From contig CAVYUG010000004.1 in the NCBI GenBank assembly GCA_963771655.1, positions 496,001 through 560,000 of the forward strand: DNA of 64,000 nt. The letters run 5' to 3'. The notes below the pieces were generated by a model that saw nothing but the letters and a program-made list of their open reading frames with translations, was not told where the DNA came from and did no database searches. The position numbers and the translations under genes are program-made. Positions 27,314 to 36,758 of the stretch are shown piece by piece (positions within the stretch are counted from its first letter, which is position 1; every line of letters begins with the position of its first letter). This DNA is from JAWVFM01 sp963771655 (lineage in GTDB: Bacteria > Actinomycetota > Thermoleophilia > Solirubrobacterales > 70-9).

Positions 27314-27371
27314 CCTTTGCGCCGTGCGGGCAGTGCCCGCCTGTGCTTTGCTCGGCCTGAGGGCGCAAAGG
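27314..27371 (+). other. Nested stem-loop between rplI and dnaB
   Basis: The outer stem CCTTTGCGCC/GGCGCAAAGG (10 bp, perfect) encloses 38 bases that contain a second hairpin GCGGGC-AGT-GCCCGC (27326-27340). It lies 17 bases after the rplI stop and 66 bases before dnaB. It may terminate or attenuate the ribosomal transcript before dnaB. Confidence 0.5.
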
Positions 27372-27436
27372 GACGAAATCCGCCGCCCCGGGCCCTCTAA
27401 TAGACGGACGCGCCGGAAGCCGGCGCCGCATTGACC

Positions 27437-28885
27437 ATGGCAACCGCCCAGACCAACGTCCCGCCCCAGAACCTCGAGGCCGAGGAGTCGGTGCTGGGCG
27501 CGATGATGGTCTCCGAGAAGGCGCTCGACATGGTCATCATCGACGCGCGTCTCTCCGATGACGACTTCTACCGCGAGCGTCATCGCATCATCTTCCGCGC
27601 CGTCAAGACGCTCAACGGGCGCGGGGAGCCGGTCGACTCGCTGACACTCATCGAGCACCTGACCCAGACCGGTGAGCTCGCCGAGGCGGGCGGCCGCGAC
27701 GCCGTCGCCGCGCTGGCGTCGACCACGCCGGCCCCGCTCAACGCCGGGCACTACGCCAAGATCGTCCGCGAGAACGCGCTCCTGCGCCGGCTCCTCGAGG
27801 CCGCGAGGAAGATCGAGGGTTCGGTCCAGGGGAGGGAGGGCGAGCCTCGCGACCTCGTCGAGCGGGCCGAGAGCCTGCTCTTCAAGGTCGCTCACGACGA
27901 GCAGGCCGAGGACTTCCGCGAGCTCGGCAAGATCCTCGAGGACGAGGTCGACCGGCTCGAGAAGGTCGCGAAGGCGGGCAGTGCCATCACCGGCACCCCG
28001 TCGGGCTTCCGGGACCTCGACGCGATCACCGGCGGCTTTCAGCCCGGCAACCTGATCATCGTCGCCGCCCGTCCGGGCATGGGCAAGAGCGGGCTCGTGG
28101 CCAACATCGCCGAGCACGTCGCCGTCAAGGAGCAGAAGCCGGTTGCGTTCTTCTCGCTCGAGATGTCGGAGATGGAGCTCGCGCAGCGCCTCATTGCCCG
28201 GCGCGCGAAGATCCCCTCCGACAAGCTCCGAAAGGGGGCCGTGGGCGACCGCGAGTGGAACCGGGTGCTGCGCGAATGCAACGCGCTCGAGGACGCGCCG
28301 CTGTGGATCGACGAGTCGTCCGACCTCGGGATCCTCGACCTCCGCGGCAAGGCGCGCCGGCTCCACTCCCGAGAGCGCGAGCAGGGAAAGGGGGGGCTCG
28401 GCCTCATCATCATCGACTACATCCAGCTCATGCGGGCGGACGACCCGCGTATGAACCGCGTCGAGCAGGTGGGCCAGATGAGTCGCGGCCTGAAGCTCCT
28501 CGCGCGCGAGCTCGAGGTTCCGGTCATCGCCCTCTCGCAGCTCTCCCGGGCCCCGGAGCAGAGGACCGGGCGCGACAAGCGGCCGATCCTCTCGGACCTT
28601 CGCGAGTCCGGCAACCTCGAGCAGGACGCCGACCTCGTCGCGTTCATCTATCGCGAGGACTACTACCGCAACTGGGACGAGTCGGTCGACGACGAGGAGC
28701 GCGAGCGGCTCAAGGGGATCGCCGAGCTGATCGTTCGCAAGAACCGCAACGGACCGACGGACACCGTCGAGCTGGCGTTCCAGGAGGACTACGCGTCGTT
28801 CCTCAACAAGGCGTACGGGTCGGGGCGGCCGGTCGAGCAGAAGCCTGGCGAGGGCCCGCCGCTCGTCGAGGCTGCCGACGAGTGA
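27437..28885 (+). CDS. dnaB: Replicative DNA helicase
   Basis: DnaB unwinds DNA at the replication fork as a hexamer. The 482-residue protein has the N-terminal helical domain (PPQNLEAEESVLGAMM), the linker, and the RecA-like domain with Walker A ARPGMGKSG (the usual GKT is GKS), SLEMSEMELAQRL, Walker B IIIDYIQLM, SQLSRAPEQR and the arginine-rich region RKNRNGPTD. ATG at 27437 is preferred over a TTG two codons earlier. No intein interrupts the Walker or DYIQ regions. The stop overlaps the start of the loader-like gene (GTGA). Confidence 0.96.
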   Translation: MATAQTNVPPQNLEAEESVLGAMMVSEKALDMVIIDARLSDDDFYRERHRIIFRAVKTLNGRGEPVDSLTLIEHLTQTGELAEAGGRDAVAALASTTPAPLNAGHYAKIVRENALLRRLLEAARKIEGSVQGREGEPRDLVERAESLLFKVAHDEQAEDFRELGKILEDEVDRLEKVAKAGSAITGTPSGFRDLDAITGGFQPGNLIIVAARPGMGKSGLVANIAEHVAVKEQKPVAFFSLEMSEMELAQRLIARRAKIPSDKLRKGAVGDREWNRVLRECNALEDAPLWIDESSDLGILDLRGKARRLHSREREQGKGGLGLIIIDYIQLMRADDPRMNRVEQVGQMSRGLKLLARELEVPVIALSQLSRAPEQRTGRDKRPILSDLRESGNLEQDADLVAFIYREDYYRNWDESVDDEERERLKGIAELIVRKNRNGPTDTVELAFQEDYASFLNKAYGSGRPVEQKPGEGPPLVEAADE

Positions 28886-29604
28886 GCGCGCAGGTTCAAA
28901 GGCTCCGGGCCCCGTGCCCGGTGGGGGCGTGCGACGGCAGTGGCTGGGTCGTCGACGACGAGGACGTCGCGCATCCATGCGAGTGCCGGTCTCGTCGCGT
29001 GAACCAGGCGCGCGCCCGGGGCGTGAACCAGACCCTCCCCGCGCGCTACCGCTCGGTCAGCTTCGACGCCCCCCCGGTCTCGGACATGGCGCGCGACCCG
29101 CGGGCTCGAACCGTCGTCGCCGGGATCAGGTCCTACCTCAGCGATCTCGACACGAACCTCACGGAGGGTCGCGGGCTGTGGCTCATGGGCGACGTCGGCA
29201 CGGGCAAGACGACGCTCGCCATGCTGGTCTCCCGTCACGCCATCGAGGCCGGCCGGAGCGTCGGGGTCTACTCGCTGCCGCGCCTCCTGGCGCAGATCCG
29301 CCGCACCTACGACGCCGACTCGCGGGAGGACTCCTACCTGGCGTTCTTCGACCGCCTCACCTCGGTCGACCTCCTTCACGTCGACGACCTCGGCGCCGAG
29401 AAGAGCTCCGACTGGGTGCTCGAACAGCTCTACGCCATCGTCGACGAGCGCTACCAGGCCCGCAGGTCGATGGTCGTGACCACCAATCTGCGCGTCGAGC
29501 AGCTCGAGGAGCAGATCGGCCAGCGGACGGTCTCGCGGCTGGTGGAGATCTGCGGCGACCCGCTGCCCCTGTTCGGCGACGACCTGCGCTACCGAGTGGC
29601 GTAG
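28882..29604 (+). CDS. DnaC/DnaI-like helicase loader ATPase with N-terminal Cys cluster
   Basis: A 240-residue AAA+ protein. An N-terminal cysteine cluster (C12, C17, C33, C35; CPVGACDGSGW then CEC) may bind zinc. The ATPase domain has Walker A MGDVGTGKTT, Walker B VDLLHVDDLG, sensor 1 VVTTNL and a C-terminal Arg-rich region. DnaC/DnaI proteins load the replicative helicase. GTG at 28882 overlaps the dnaB stop, so loader and helicase are translationally coupled, which supports this role. IstB transposition proteins have the same ATPase, but no IstA-like transposase is near. Confidence 0.85.
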   Translation: MSAQVQRLRAPCPVGACDGSGWVVDDEDVAHPCECRSRRVNQARARGVNQTLPARYRSVSFDAPPVSDMARDPRARTVVAGIRSYLSDLDTNLTEGRGLWLMGDVGTGKTTLAMLVSRHAIEAGRSVGVYSLPRLLAQIRRTYDADSREDSYLAFFDRLTSVDLLHVDDLGAEKSSDWVLEQLYAIVDERYQARRSMVVTTNLRVEQLEEQIGQRTVSRLVEICGDPLPLFGDDLRYRVA

Positions 29605-29642
29605 CCGCCGGGCCCTGACGCCCCTTCATAATCACACCTGAA

Positions 29643-30947
29643 ATGCCAGGAATCGTCATCGTCGGGACCCAGTGGGGCGACGAGGGAAAGGGAAAGGTCA
29701 CCGACCTCCTCGCCGAGCGCGCGGACGCCGTCGTCCGCTTCCAGGGCGGCAACAACGCCGGCCACACGATCATTCGCGATGGCGAGGTCTTCAAGCTCCA
29801 CCTGATCCCTTCGGGGATCCTCTACCCCGGCAAGCTGTGCGTGATCGGCAACGGCGTCGTCGTCGACCCGGGTGTCCTGATCGGGGAGCTCGATGACCTT
29901 CGTCAGCGCGGCATCGACACGTCGGGCCTGCGCATCTCCGCCAACGCTCACGTGATCATGCCCTACCACGTGAAGCTGGACACGGCGGGGGAGGCCAAGC
30001 TCGGCAAGCTCGAGATCGGCACGACGAAGCGCGGCATCGGCCCCTGCTACGCCGACAAGGCGGCGCGCCTCGGCATCCGGGTCCAGGACCTCCTTGACCC
30101 GAAGATCCTTCGGAAGAAAATCCTCGCGGCGATGGAGCCGAAGAAGCAAATGCTGCGTCCGTTCGAGCGCGATCCCGAGCTCGACCTGCACACGATCGCC
30201 GAGGACTACCTCCGCTACGGCCACCGGCTCGAGCCGTACGTCGCGGACACCGCGAAGCTCTGCTGGGAGGCCCTCGACGCCGGGCGGACGGTCATCTTCG
30301 AGGGCGCTCAGGCCGCGATGCTCGACCTCGACCACGGCACGTATCCCTTCGTCACCTCCTCGAACCCGATCGCCGGGGCGGCCTGCGTCGGCGCGGGCGT
30401 CGCTCCGACCGACATCGACGAGGTCTGGGGAGTCGCGAAGGCCTACGCGACCCGGGTCGGCGCCGGCCCCTTCCCGACCGAGCTCGACGACGACATCGGG
30501 CGACAGCTTCAGGAACGCGGCGGTGAGATCGGCACCACGACCGGCCGCGCGCGGCGCTGCGGATGGCTCGACCTCGTCTCCCTTCGGTACGCGGCCCGTC
30601 TGAACGGGCTCAGCGCGCTCGCCATCACGAAGCTCGACGTGCTGGCGGGCATCGACCCGATCCGCGTCGCCGTGCGCTACCGCTCCGGCGAGGGCGCGGT
30701 CCTCGACGAGTTCCCATACCACCAGTCGATCCTCCACGCGGCCACCGCCGAGTACGAGGAGCTGCCCGGATTCGACGGCGACATCGGCGCCTGTCGCAGC
30801 GAGGCCGAGCTGCCGCGCGAGGCGCGGGACTACCTGGAGCTGGTCCGCGAGGGCACGGGGGTGCCCGTCCGCCTGGTTGGCGTCGGCCCGGGCCGCGACC
30901 AGGTGATCTGGATGGGCGAGGCCGAGCGGCGCCTGCAGGCGGCCTAA
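29643..30947 (+). CDS. purA: Adenylosuccinate synthetase
   Basis: PurA joins IMP and aspartate with GTP to make adenylosuccinate on the way to AMP. The 434-residue protein begins with IVGTQWGDEGKGK (GTP loop), NNAGHTI, and has GTTKRGIGPCY, EGAQAAMLDLDHGTYPFVTSSN and TTTGRARRCGWLDL in the expected order. Length is normal. It lies 38 bases after the helicase loader gene on the same strand. Confidence 0.97.
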   Translation: MPGIVIVGTQWGDEGKGKVTDLLAERADAVVRFQGGNNAGHTIIRDGEVFKLHLIPSGILYPGKLCVIGNGVVVDPGVLIGELDDLRQRGIDTSGLRISANAHVIMPYHVKLDTAGEAKLGKLEIGTTKRGIGPCYADKAARLGIRVQDLLDPKILRKKILAAMEPKKQMLRPFERDPELDLHTIAEDYLRYGHRLEPYVADTAKLCWEALDAGRTVIFEGAQAAMLDLDHGTYPFVTSSNPIAGAACVGAGVAPTDIDEVWGVAKAYATRVGAGPFPTELDDDIGRQLQERGGEIGTTTGRARRCGWLDLVSLRYAARLNGLSALAITKLDVLAGIDPIRVAVRYRSGEGAVLDEFPYHQSILHAATAEYEELPGFDGDIGACRSEAELPREARDYLELVREGTGVPVRLVGVGPGRDQVIWMGEAERRLQAA

Positions 30948-31039
30948 ATAGACTCCCGCGCTGTGAGCGCGCGGCAGCACAGGGGGAGGGTGTGGCGGGG
31001 AGCCGTTATTCAGGGCCGCGCGCGAGCCCTGCGGGCGTG

Positions 31040-32815
31040 ATGTTCGAGAAGGTCCTGGTCGCGAACCGGGGTGAGATCGCGATCCGGGTCATGCGGACCC
31101 TTCGCGAGATGGGGATCGGCTCGGTCGCCGTCTACTCGGAGGCCGATCGCGATGCCCCACACGTGCGCTACGCGGACGAGGCGCACCTCCTCGGCCCCGC
31201 GACCCCCGCCGAGAGCTACCTCGCGATCGAGAAGATCGTGGAGGCGGCGGAAAAGGCCGGCGCGGAGGCCATTCACCCCGGCTATGGCTTCCTGGCCGAG
31301 AACGCGGATTTCGCGACGGCTCTTGACGACGCCGGAATCGTCTTTATCGGCCCGCCCGCGACCGCGATCGAGGCGATGGGGTCGAAGACCCGGGCTCGGG
31401 AGATCATGCAGGAGGCCGGCGTCCCGATCGTCCCCGGCGCGACCGAGCCCTCCGAGGACGTGGAGGCGGCGCGGAAGACCGCCGCCGAGATCGGCTACCC
31501 GGTGGCGTGCAAGGCCGCCGGTGGAGGCGGCGGCAAGGGCTTTCGCGTCGCCAACTCCGAGGACGAGCTGGCCGACGCTTTCGAGGGCGCATCCCGGGAA
31601 GGAGAGAAGTTCTTCTCCGACCCGCGCGTGTACCTCGAGCGCTACCTCGACGACCCGCGCCACGTGGAGGTGCAGGTCCTCGCGGACTCGCACGGCAACG
31701 TGATCCACCTCGGCGAGCGCGACTGCTCGATCCAGCGCCGCCACCAGAAGCTGATCGAGGAGGCGCCGGGGCCGAAGGTCGACGACGAGATGCGAGCACG
31801 CATCGGGCGGATCGCAAAGGAGGCCGCGCGCGCGGTCGACTACCGCGGCGCCGGCACCGTCGAGGGCATCCAGCACGGCGACGAGTACTTCTTCCTCGAG
31901 ATGAACACGCGCATCCAGGTCGAGCACTGCGTCACCGAGATGGTCACCGGCGTCGACATCGTCCGCGAGCAGGTGCTGATCGCCGCCGGCGAGGAGCTGT
32001 CGGTGTTCCAGGAGCAGGTGGAGGTCCGCGGCCACGCGATCGAGTGCCGGATCAACGCCGAGGCAGCGCACAAGAACTTCGCGCCCGCGCCGGGCCGGAT
32101 CGACAGCTACGTCGAGCCCGCGGGGCCGGGCGTCCGCGTCGACTCGGGCCTCGAAGCCGGGTCCGAGGTGACGCCGCTCTATGACCCCATGGTCGCCAAG
32201 CTGATCGCCTGGGACGTCGACCGCGAGAAGGCGACGGCACGGATGCTCCGCGCCCTGGGCGAGTACCGGATCGAGCCTCTCACCACGCTCATTCCCTTCC
32301 ACCAGGCGATCCTCGCGACCGAGCAGTGGGCGAAGGGGGAGACCTGTCGCGACCTCGTGGGCGACAAGAAGTGGCTGAAGGCGCTCGCGCCCGAAAAGGT
32401 CGCCGAGGTCGCCCAGGCCGCCGAGGACGACGGCGCCGGGGAGCTTGCCGAGCGCACCTACAAGATCGAGGTCGACGGCCGCCTTCACGCGGTGAAGGTG
32501 TTCGGAGCGGTCGGACCCACCGGCGGCGCCGCGCAGGCCTCGGGTGGAGGGCGCAGGCCGCCGAAGCGCGAGCGAAAGTCAGGCGGCGGCGCCTCGGCGG
32601 CCACGGAGGCGCTCGTCTCGCCCCTTCAGGGGACCGTGCTCAAGGTCGCCGTCGGCGAGGGCGACGAGGTGGAGGAGGGGGCGCTCGTCTGCGTGATCGA
32701 GGCGATGAAGATGGAGAACGAGATCACGGCGCATCGCGCGGGCAAGGTCACCGGGCTTCCGATCGCCGAGGGTGGCGCCGTGGCCGCCGGCGATCTCCTG
32801 GCCAAGATCGAGTAG
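31040..32815 (+). CDS. Acyl-CoA carboxylase alpha subunit: fused biotin carboxylase and biotin carrier domains
   Basis: A 591-residue subunit that carboxylates biotin with ATP and bicarbonate and carries it to a carboxyltransferase partner. Biotin carboxylase motifs are VLVANRGEIAIRV at the N-terminus, GGGGGKGFR (ATP grasp), HLGERDCSIQRRHQK and FLEMNTRIQVEH. The C-terminal biotinyl domain ends with VIEAMKMENE, the biotinylated Lys near residue 557. This fused form is typical of actinobacterial acetyl/propionyl-CoA carboxylases. ATG at 31040 is preferred; a GTG lies one codon earlier. The beta subunit gene is not in the window. Confidence 0.94.
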   Translation: MFEKVLVANRGEIAIRVMRTLREMGIGSVAVYSEADRDAPHVRYADEAHLLGPATPAESYLAIEKIVEAAEKAGAEAIHPGYGFLAENADFATALDDAGIVFIGPPATAIEAMGSKTRAREIMQEAGVPIVPGATEPSEDVEAARKTAAEIGYPVACKAAGGGGGKGFRVANSEDELADAFEGASREGEKFFSDPRVYLERYLDDPRHVEVQVLADSHGNVIHLGERDCSIQRRHQKLIEEAPGPKVDDEMRARIGRIAKEAARAVDYRGAGTVEGIQHGDEYFFLEMNTRIQVEHCVTEMVTGVDIVREQVLIAAGEELSVFQEQVEVRGHAIECRINAEAAHKNFAPAPGRIDSYVEPAGPGVRVDSGLEAGSEVTPLYDPMVAKLIAWDVDREKATARMLRALGEYRIEPLTTLIPFHQAILATEQWAKGETCRDLVGDKKWLKALAPEKVAEVAQAAEDDGAGELAERTYKIEVDGRLHAVKVFGAVGPTGGAAQASGGGRRPPKRERKSGGGASAATEALVSPLQGTVLKVAVGEGDEVEEGALVCVIEAMKMENEITAHRAGKVTGLPIAEGGAVAAGDLLAKIE

Positions 32816-32819
32816 CTGA

Positions 32820-33602
32820 GTGCATCCGGTACGCCGCGGCGGGCGCTGGCGCAAGCGCTGGGTCTACGTCGCCGCGTTCGCCGACGAGGTCATGGCGTGC
32901 GCCGCCCGGGTGGAGATAGGGCCGCTCTCGCAGACGTTCTGGGCGATCCTCGATCGCCAGAGCGGAGAGCTCGCCGAGCGCACAAAGCTTCGTGTCCCCG
33001 GCGCGCGAGGGGAGGTGCGCGGCGACGCCAAGCGGATGGCGATCGTCGCGCGCGAGGCGAACGCCTCGATGCGGGTGGGGCCCGGGAGGCCGGTCGAGGT
33101 GACCTGCCCGACGGGCGAGGGCGGCGAGGTCTGGACGCGCAAGCTCGCAGGCGTCCCGGTCGAATGCGACCTGCGTGTTGCCGACAGGCGCTGGAGGCTG
33201 CAGGCGCTCGGCGTCACCGACGAGACCTCGGGCTTCCATCCTCGGCACACGGTCTGGAGCTGGTCCGCCGGGGTGGGCGAGCTCGCCGACGGCGCGTCGG
33301 TGGCCTGGAACCTCGTCGAGGGGGTCAACGACCCGCCGCAGGCATCCGAGCGCGCGATCTGGGTCACCGGCGAGCCGTCGGAGCCCGGGCCGGTGGTGTT
33401 CCAAGGGCTCGAGGGGATCGTCTTCGACGACGGCGCCCGCCTCGAGTTCACGAGCGAGGCCGAGCGTCGGCGCGAGGAGTCGCTCCTCGGCGTGCGCTAC
33501 AGCTACCGTCAGCCGTTCGGGAGCTTCACCGGCACGCTCCCCGGTGGCCTCGACGTGGTCCGCGGGGCGGGCGTGATGGAGCACCACGATGCCGTCTGGT
33601 GA
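32820..33602 (+). CDS. DUF2804-like protein
   Basis: A 260-residue protein of unknown function. The segments RHTVWSWSAG, DGASVAWNLVEGVNDPP, the following AIWV, QPFGSFTGTLPGG and GVMEHHDAVW match the pattern I know for the DUF2804 family (conserved Trp, Gly-Asn-Leu, and a C-terminal Glu-x-His...Trp). No signal peptide or membrane helix is present. GTG at 32820 lies four bases after the carboxylase stop, so it may share that transcript, perhaps in a lipid-related role. The 3' end touches a repeat relic. Confidence 0.75.
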   Translation: MHPVRRGGRWRKRWVYVAAFADEVMACAARVEIGPLSQTFWAILDRQSGELAERTKLRVPGARGEVRGDAKRMAIVAREANASMRVGPGRPVEVTCPTGEGGEVWTRKLAGVPVECDLRVADRRWRLQALGVTDETSGFHPRHTVWSWSAGVGELADGASVAWNLVEGVNDPPQASERAIWVTGEPSEPGPVVFQGLEGIVFDDGARLEFTSEAERRREESLLGVRYSYRQPFGSFTGTLPGGLDVVRGAGVMEHHDAVW

Positions 33603-33663
33603 CGTGGGGGGGCGAGCTCAGCCGGGGTACCGGGCGTCCGCGCGAGGGCTGCCATCTGCGCCG
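33593..33663 (+). repeat. Internally deleted relic of the dispersed repeat
   Basis: CAGCCGGGGTACC (33620-33632) is followed within three bases by a copy of CGTCCGCGCGAGGGCTGC (33634-33651), two blocks that lie about 130 bases apart in the copy at 44.2 kb (which reads GTCCGCGCGAGGGCTGC). Upstream bases (GTGGTGACGTGG) also resemble the repeat's left end. Orientation matches all other copies. Confidence 0.5.
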
Positions 33664-33665
33664 TC

Positions 33666-35120
33666 TCACTCGGCGCGCGTCGCGAGCGAGTGGTAGGCGG
33701 CGCCGAGGGCTGCGATACCGCGCGCGGCGCTCGCCTGGTGCAGGGTTGCGTATCCGACGACGAGCGCTGGCGGTGCGGCCTTGGGGTCGGCCCAATTTCG
33801 TGCGGCGCCGTCGACGTGGACGCCATGCCGGCGCGCCGCCTCGATCAGATCCTCCTCCCGGTACTGCTGTGGGAGCGCGACGAACAGGTGCAGGCCGGCG
33901 GCGATGCCCGCCGGAGTGGCATCGGGCAGAGAGGTCGCGAGCGCATCGAGCAGGGTGTCGCGCCGGCGACGATAGATCGGTCGCACGCGACGAAGATGGC
34001 GGGCGAGACCACCATCGTCGATGAGCCGAGCGAGGGTCAGCTGGCCGAGCGTCTCGGTCGCGATGTCGTCGAGGAACTTCGCCCGCACGAGCTCGCCGAT
34101 GAGCCAGTCGGGCGCGGCCAGCCAGCCAAGCCTCACGGCCGGGCTGAGGATCTTGCTGACGCTGCCACCGTAGACGACGTGCTCGGGGGCGAGGCCCTGG
34201 AGTGCGCCAACTGGGGTGCGGTCGTAGCGGAACTCGGCGTCGTAGTCGTCCTCGATGACGAGCGCATCGGTCGAGCGGGCCCAGTCGATGAGCTCAACCC
34301 TGCGGTCGGAGGAGAGGACGGCGCCGGTGGGATATGAGTGAGCCGGAGCGAGCAGAACCGCGCCGACCGAAAGGGCGCTCAGCCTGCCAACGTCGATGCC
34401 GTCTTCGTCGACCGACACTGGAATCGGCTCCAGCCCGGTTGCCCTGATCAGCCGGCGGTGGAACGAGAAGCAGGGATCCTCGACGGCGATGGAGGTGACC
34501 CCACGATCTCGGAGGACACGGCAGGTCAGCGTCAGCCCCTGGGCGAAGCCGCCGCAGATCAGGAGCTCGGCCGGGGTCGCTCGCACCGCGCGGACCCTTC
34601 CCAGGTAGCCGGCCAGCGCCCGGCGCAGCTCGATCGCGCCCTGTGGGGTCGGATATCCGAACGCCGCGTCGGGCTCGGCGCTCATCACCGCGCGGTATTG
34701 CCTCAGCCACTCCCGGCGCGGAAAGGTCGCCGGGTCGGGAAGGCCGCTGAGGAACCGGACGCTGACGCCATCCTGCCGCTCGCGCTCGGGGCCGGCGAGG
34801 CTCGTCGTAATGTCCGTCGCACGCACGCGGGTGCCTGAGCCCTGGCGTGCCTCGAGATAGCCCTCGGCGACAAGCTGGCCGTACGCCTCGACGACGACCG
34901 AGCGCGCGACCCCCAGCTCGCGCGCGAGCGTCCGCGAAGGCGGAAGCGTCGAGCCCGTCGCCAGGCGGCCCCCTTGGATCGCGTCGCGCAGCCCGCGCTC
35001 GAGCTGGGCACGCAGGGCGCGCGGCTGGGAGCGATCAAGCGCGACGAGCAGGTCGGCGGGGTACGCCTCGGTCTCGTCCTCGGGGAGATTGGTCCGTTTC
35101 TGCTGGGAAGAAATGGTCAT
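33666..35120 (-). CDS. MocR/PdxR-type transcriptional regulator (GntR helix-turn-helix fused to aminotransferase-like domain)
   Basis: A 484-residue regulator. The N-terminal winged helix (residues 30-100) includes LPPSRTLARELGVARSVVVE and GYLEARQGSGT. The rest is a class I aminotransferase-like domain that binds pyridoxal phosphate: GYPTPQG, VEDPCFSF, EDDYDAEFRYD and the Lys near residue 323 in GSVSKILSP. Members such as PdxR and GabR sense vitamin B6 or amino acids and control divergent neighbours. The divergent saccharopine-dehydrogenase-like gene starts 66 bases away and is the likely target. Confidence 0.92.
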   Translation of the reverse strand: MTISSQQKRTNLPEDETEAYPADLLVALDRSQPRALRAQLERGLRDAIQGGRLATGSTLPPSRTLARELGVARSVVVEAYGQLVAEGYLEARQGSGTRVRATDITTSLAGPERERQDGVSVRFLSGLPDPATFPRREWLRQYRAVMSAEPDAAFGYPTPQGAIELRRALAGYLGRVRAVRATPAELLICGGFAQGLTLTCRVLRDRGVTSIAVEDPCFSFHRRLIRATGLEPIPVSVDEDGIDVGRLSALSVGAVLLAPAHSYPTGAVLSSDRRVELIDWARSTDALVIEDDYDAEFRYDRTPVGALQGLAPEHVVYGGSVSKILSPAVRLGWLAAPDWLIGELVRAKFLDDIATETLGQLTLARLIDDGGLARHLRRVRPIYRRRRDTLLDALATSLPDATPAGIAAGLHLFVALPQQYREEDLIEAARRHGVHVDGAARNWADPKAAPPALVVGYATLHQASAARGIAALGAAYHSLATRAE

Positions 35121-35186
35121 TGACGCAGGCCAAACGGAGTGTAACCCTGGACCTTCGAAGCCACCCCGTTTGAAAGGAGCACGGCA

Positions 35187-36257
35187 ATGGCAGGATCATC
35201 TGGAGCGCAAGGGCGTCGAGTCCTGGTCATCGGATCCCAGGGTGTCTTGGGATCACTGCTCGCGCAGGGATTCACCCGGGCGGGGTGGACCGTAGTGCGA
35301 AGCGGTCGCCGCCCCGACGAACACCCGATCTTCCGGCACGTCGACCTCGATGAGCCTGAGACCGTCGCCACGGCGATCGGGGAGGCCGACGTCGTCGTCA
35401 ATCCGGTGCCCGACCCCGGGCTTCGGGCCGAGAGGGCCGTCCTCGACCGTGGCGGGCTGCTGCTGAACGTCTCGGCGATGCCGGCCGAGGCGGGCCGCCA
35501 GCTCGCGGAGGAGACGACGACCGCGCGAGGTACCGTCGTCATGAACGCCGGCATCGCCCCGGGGCTCACCAACCTGATCGCCGCAGAGCTCCTCGCCGCC
35601 CATCCCGAGGCCGACGAGGTCGAGTTCGTCTTCACCGTCTCGACCAACGGCACGAGTGGCCCGGCGGGCGGCGACTTCGCCCATCGCAACGTGACCGGGC
35701 GCGGACGCCACCGGACCGCGGTCGTCCCCCTTCCCGAGCCGTTCGGCAGCCGGCGCTGCCTGGGGTTTGCCGAGGCGGATGCCGGCTGGCTCGGGGCCGT
35801 CGCCGCGGGTCGAGCGGTCAGCCCCTACGTCTGCATCGCCGACGGCACCGCCCATCGCGCGATGCTCCTCCTCAACAAGGCCCGCATCATCTCCAGGCTC
35901 CCACGCGCCGCCTTCGGCTCCAACCCCACAACCAACGGCGCCGAGCCAAGTCGAGAGCCGGTGGCGCATTGGGTCGCGGTCCTCAAGCAGGGCCGGCGGA
36001 TCGCCGCTCGCACGCTCGAGTGCCGAGGCGACTACCGGGGGGCGGCGGAGAGCACCGTCGTCTTCGCCGAGGCGCTGATCGACGATCGCGGGGGTGCTCA
36101 GGGGCGAACCGGCGTCTTCGGTCCGGAGGATCTGCTCGCGCTCGACCGGCTGACGGCTCCACTCCGCGCGGCCGGGATCTCCGTGGTCGATCGGGAGACG
36201 AATGCAAGTACAACCTCGAGAGGGCTGGCGTCGATGTCATCGGAGAAGACCCAATGA
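35187..36257 (+). CDS. Saccharopine dehydrogenase-like NAD(P)-binding protein
   Basis: A 356-residue protein with an N-terminal Rossmann fold (RVLVIGSQGVLGSLLAQGF) followed by EADVVVNPV and GGLLLNVS, the arrangement seen in the saccharopine dehydrogenase/reductase family. NAGIAPGLTNLIAAEL is the typical start of the catalytic domain. The substrate is unknown. ATG at 35187 is preceded by GAAAGGAGC. It is divergent from the MocR regulator and overlaps the cupredoxin gene by ATGA, so both may be under MocR control. Confidence 0.82.
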   Translation: MAGSSGAQGRRVLVIGSQGVLGSLLAQGFTRAGWTVVRSGRRPDEHPIFRHVDLDEPETVATAIGEADVVVNPVPDPGLRAERAVLDRGGLLLNVSAMPAEAGRQLAEETTTARGTVVMNAGIAPGLTNLIAAELLAAHPEADEVEFVFTVSTNGTSGPAGGDFAHRNVTGRGRHRTAVVPLPEPFGSRRCLGFAEADAGWLGAVAAGRAVSPYVCIADGTAHRAMLLLNKARIISRLPRAAFGSNPTTNGAEPSREPVAHWVAVLKQGRRIAARTLECRGDYRGAAESTVVFAEALIDDRGGAQGRTGVFGPEDLLALDRLTAPLRAAGISVVDRETNASTTSRGLASMSSEKTQ

Positions 36258-36697
36258 GGCCGCGCCGCCGACGGCTGCTCCTCGCCACCGCCGTCGCGCT
36301 CGCGCTCGCTCTCGTCGCTCTCGCAGCCGTCGCACTTGCGGGCGGTTTCGACACGATCACTACCAAGCGCGTTCTCGGCGGCGGCACCAGAGTCGTTCGC
36401 GTCGAGCTCGTCGACGCCACCCTCGGCTTCGACGTCACGCCCGACGTCGTCGAGGTCGACCCAGGGACGCACCTGGTTCTCAGGGTCGTCAACGGCGGGG
36501 ATGAGGCCCATGACCTCGCGCTTTACGGCGGTGCGACACGCACGAGGATGCTCGACCCCGGCGAGTCACAGCGACTCGATGTCGGCACCGTCACCGAGGA
36601 CGTCGAGGCCTGGTGCACGGTGTCCGGTCACAAGTTCTTCGGGATGACGGTTGAGATTCGGGTCGCACACGCCCCCCGGGCGGGCGCCGGCTCCTAG
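36254..36697 (+). CDS. Exported cupredoxin-like copper protein
   Basis: A 147-residue protein. A basic N-terminus and a hydrophobic helix (residues 8-30) anchor or export it. The rest is a cupredoxin barrel: LGFDVTPDVVEVDPGTHLVLRVVN, then His86 (EAHDLAL), Cys121, His126 and Met131 in CTVSGHKFFGM. These are the four ligands of a type 1 copper site, so it should carry electrons outside the membrane. ATG at 36254 overlaps the stop of the saccharopine-dehydrogenase-like gene. Confidence 0.85.
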   Translation: MRPRRRRLLLATAVALALALVALAAVALAGGFDTITTKRVLGGGTRVVRVELVDATLGFDVTPDVVEVDPGTHLVLRVVNGGDEAHDLALYGGATRTRMLDPGESQRLDVGTVTEDVEAWCTVSGHKFFGMTVEIRVAHAPRAGAGS

Positions 36698-36758
36698 GCT
36701 GGGCGGTGGCGCCTCGATACAAAGCACCCGAATTCGCGAGTCTGGGAAGGGAGCGCAT

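Noticed and set aside
28882..29604. IstB transposition helper
   Set aside because: No IstA-like transposase or terminal repeats are near, and the gene is coupled to dnaB.
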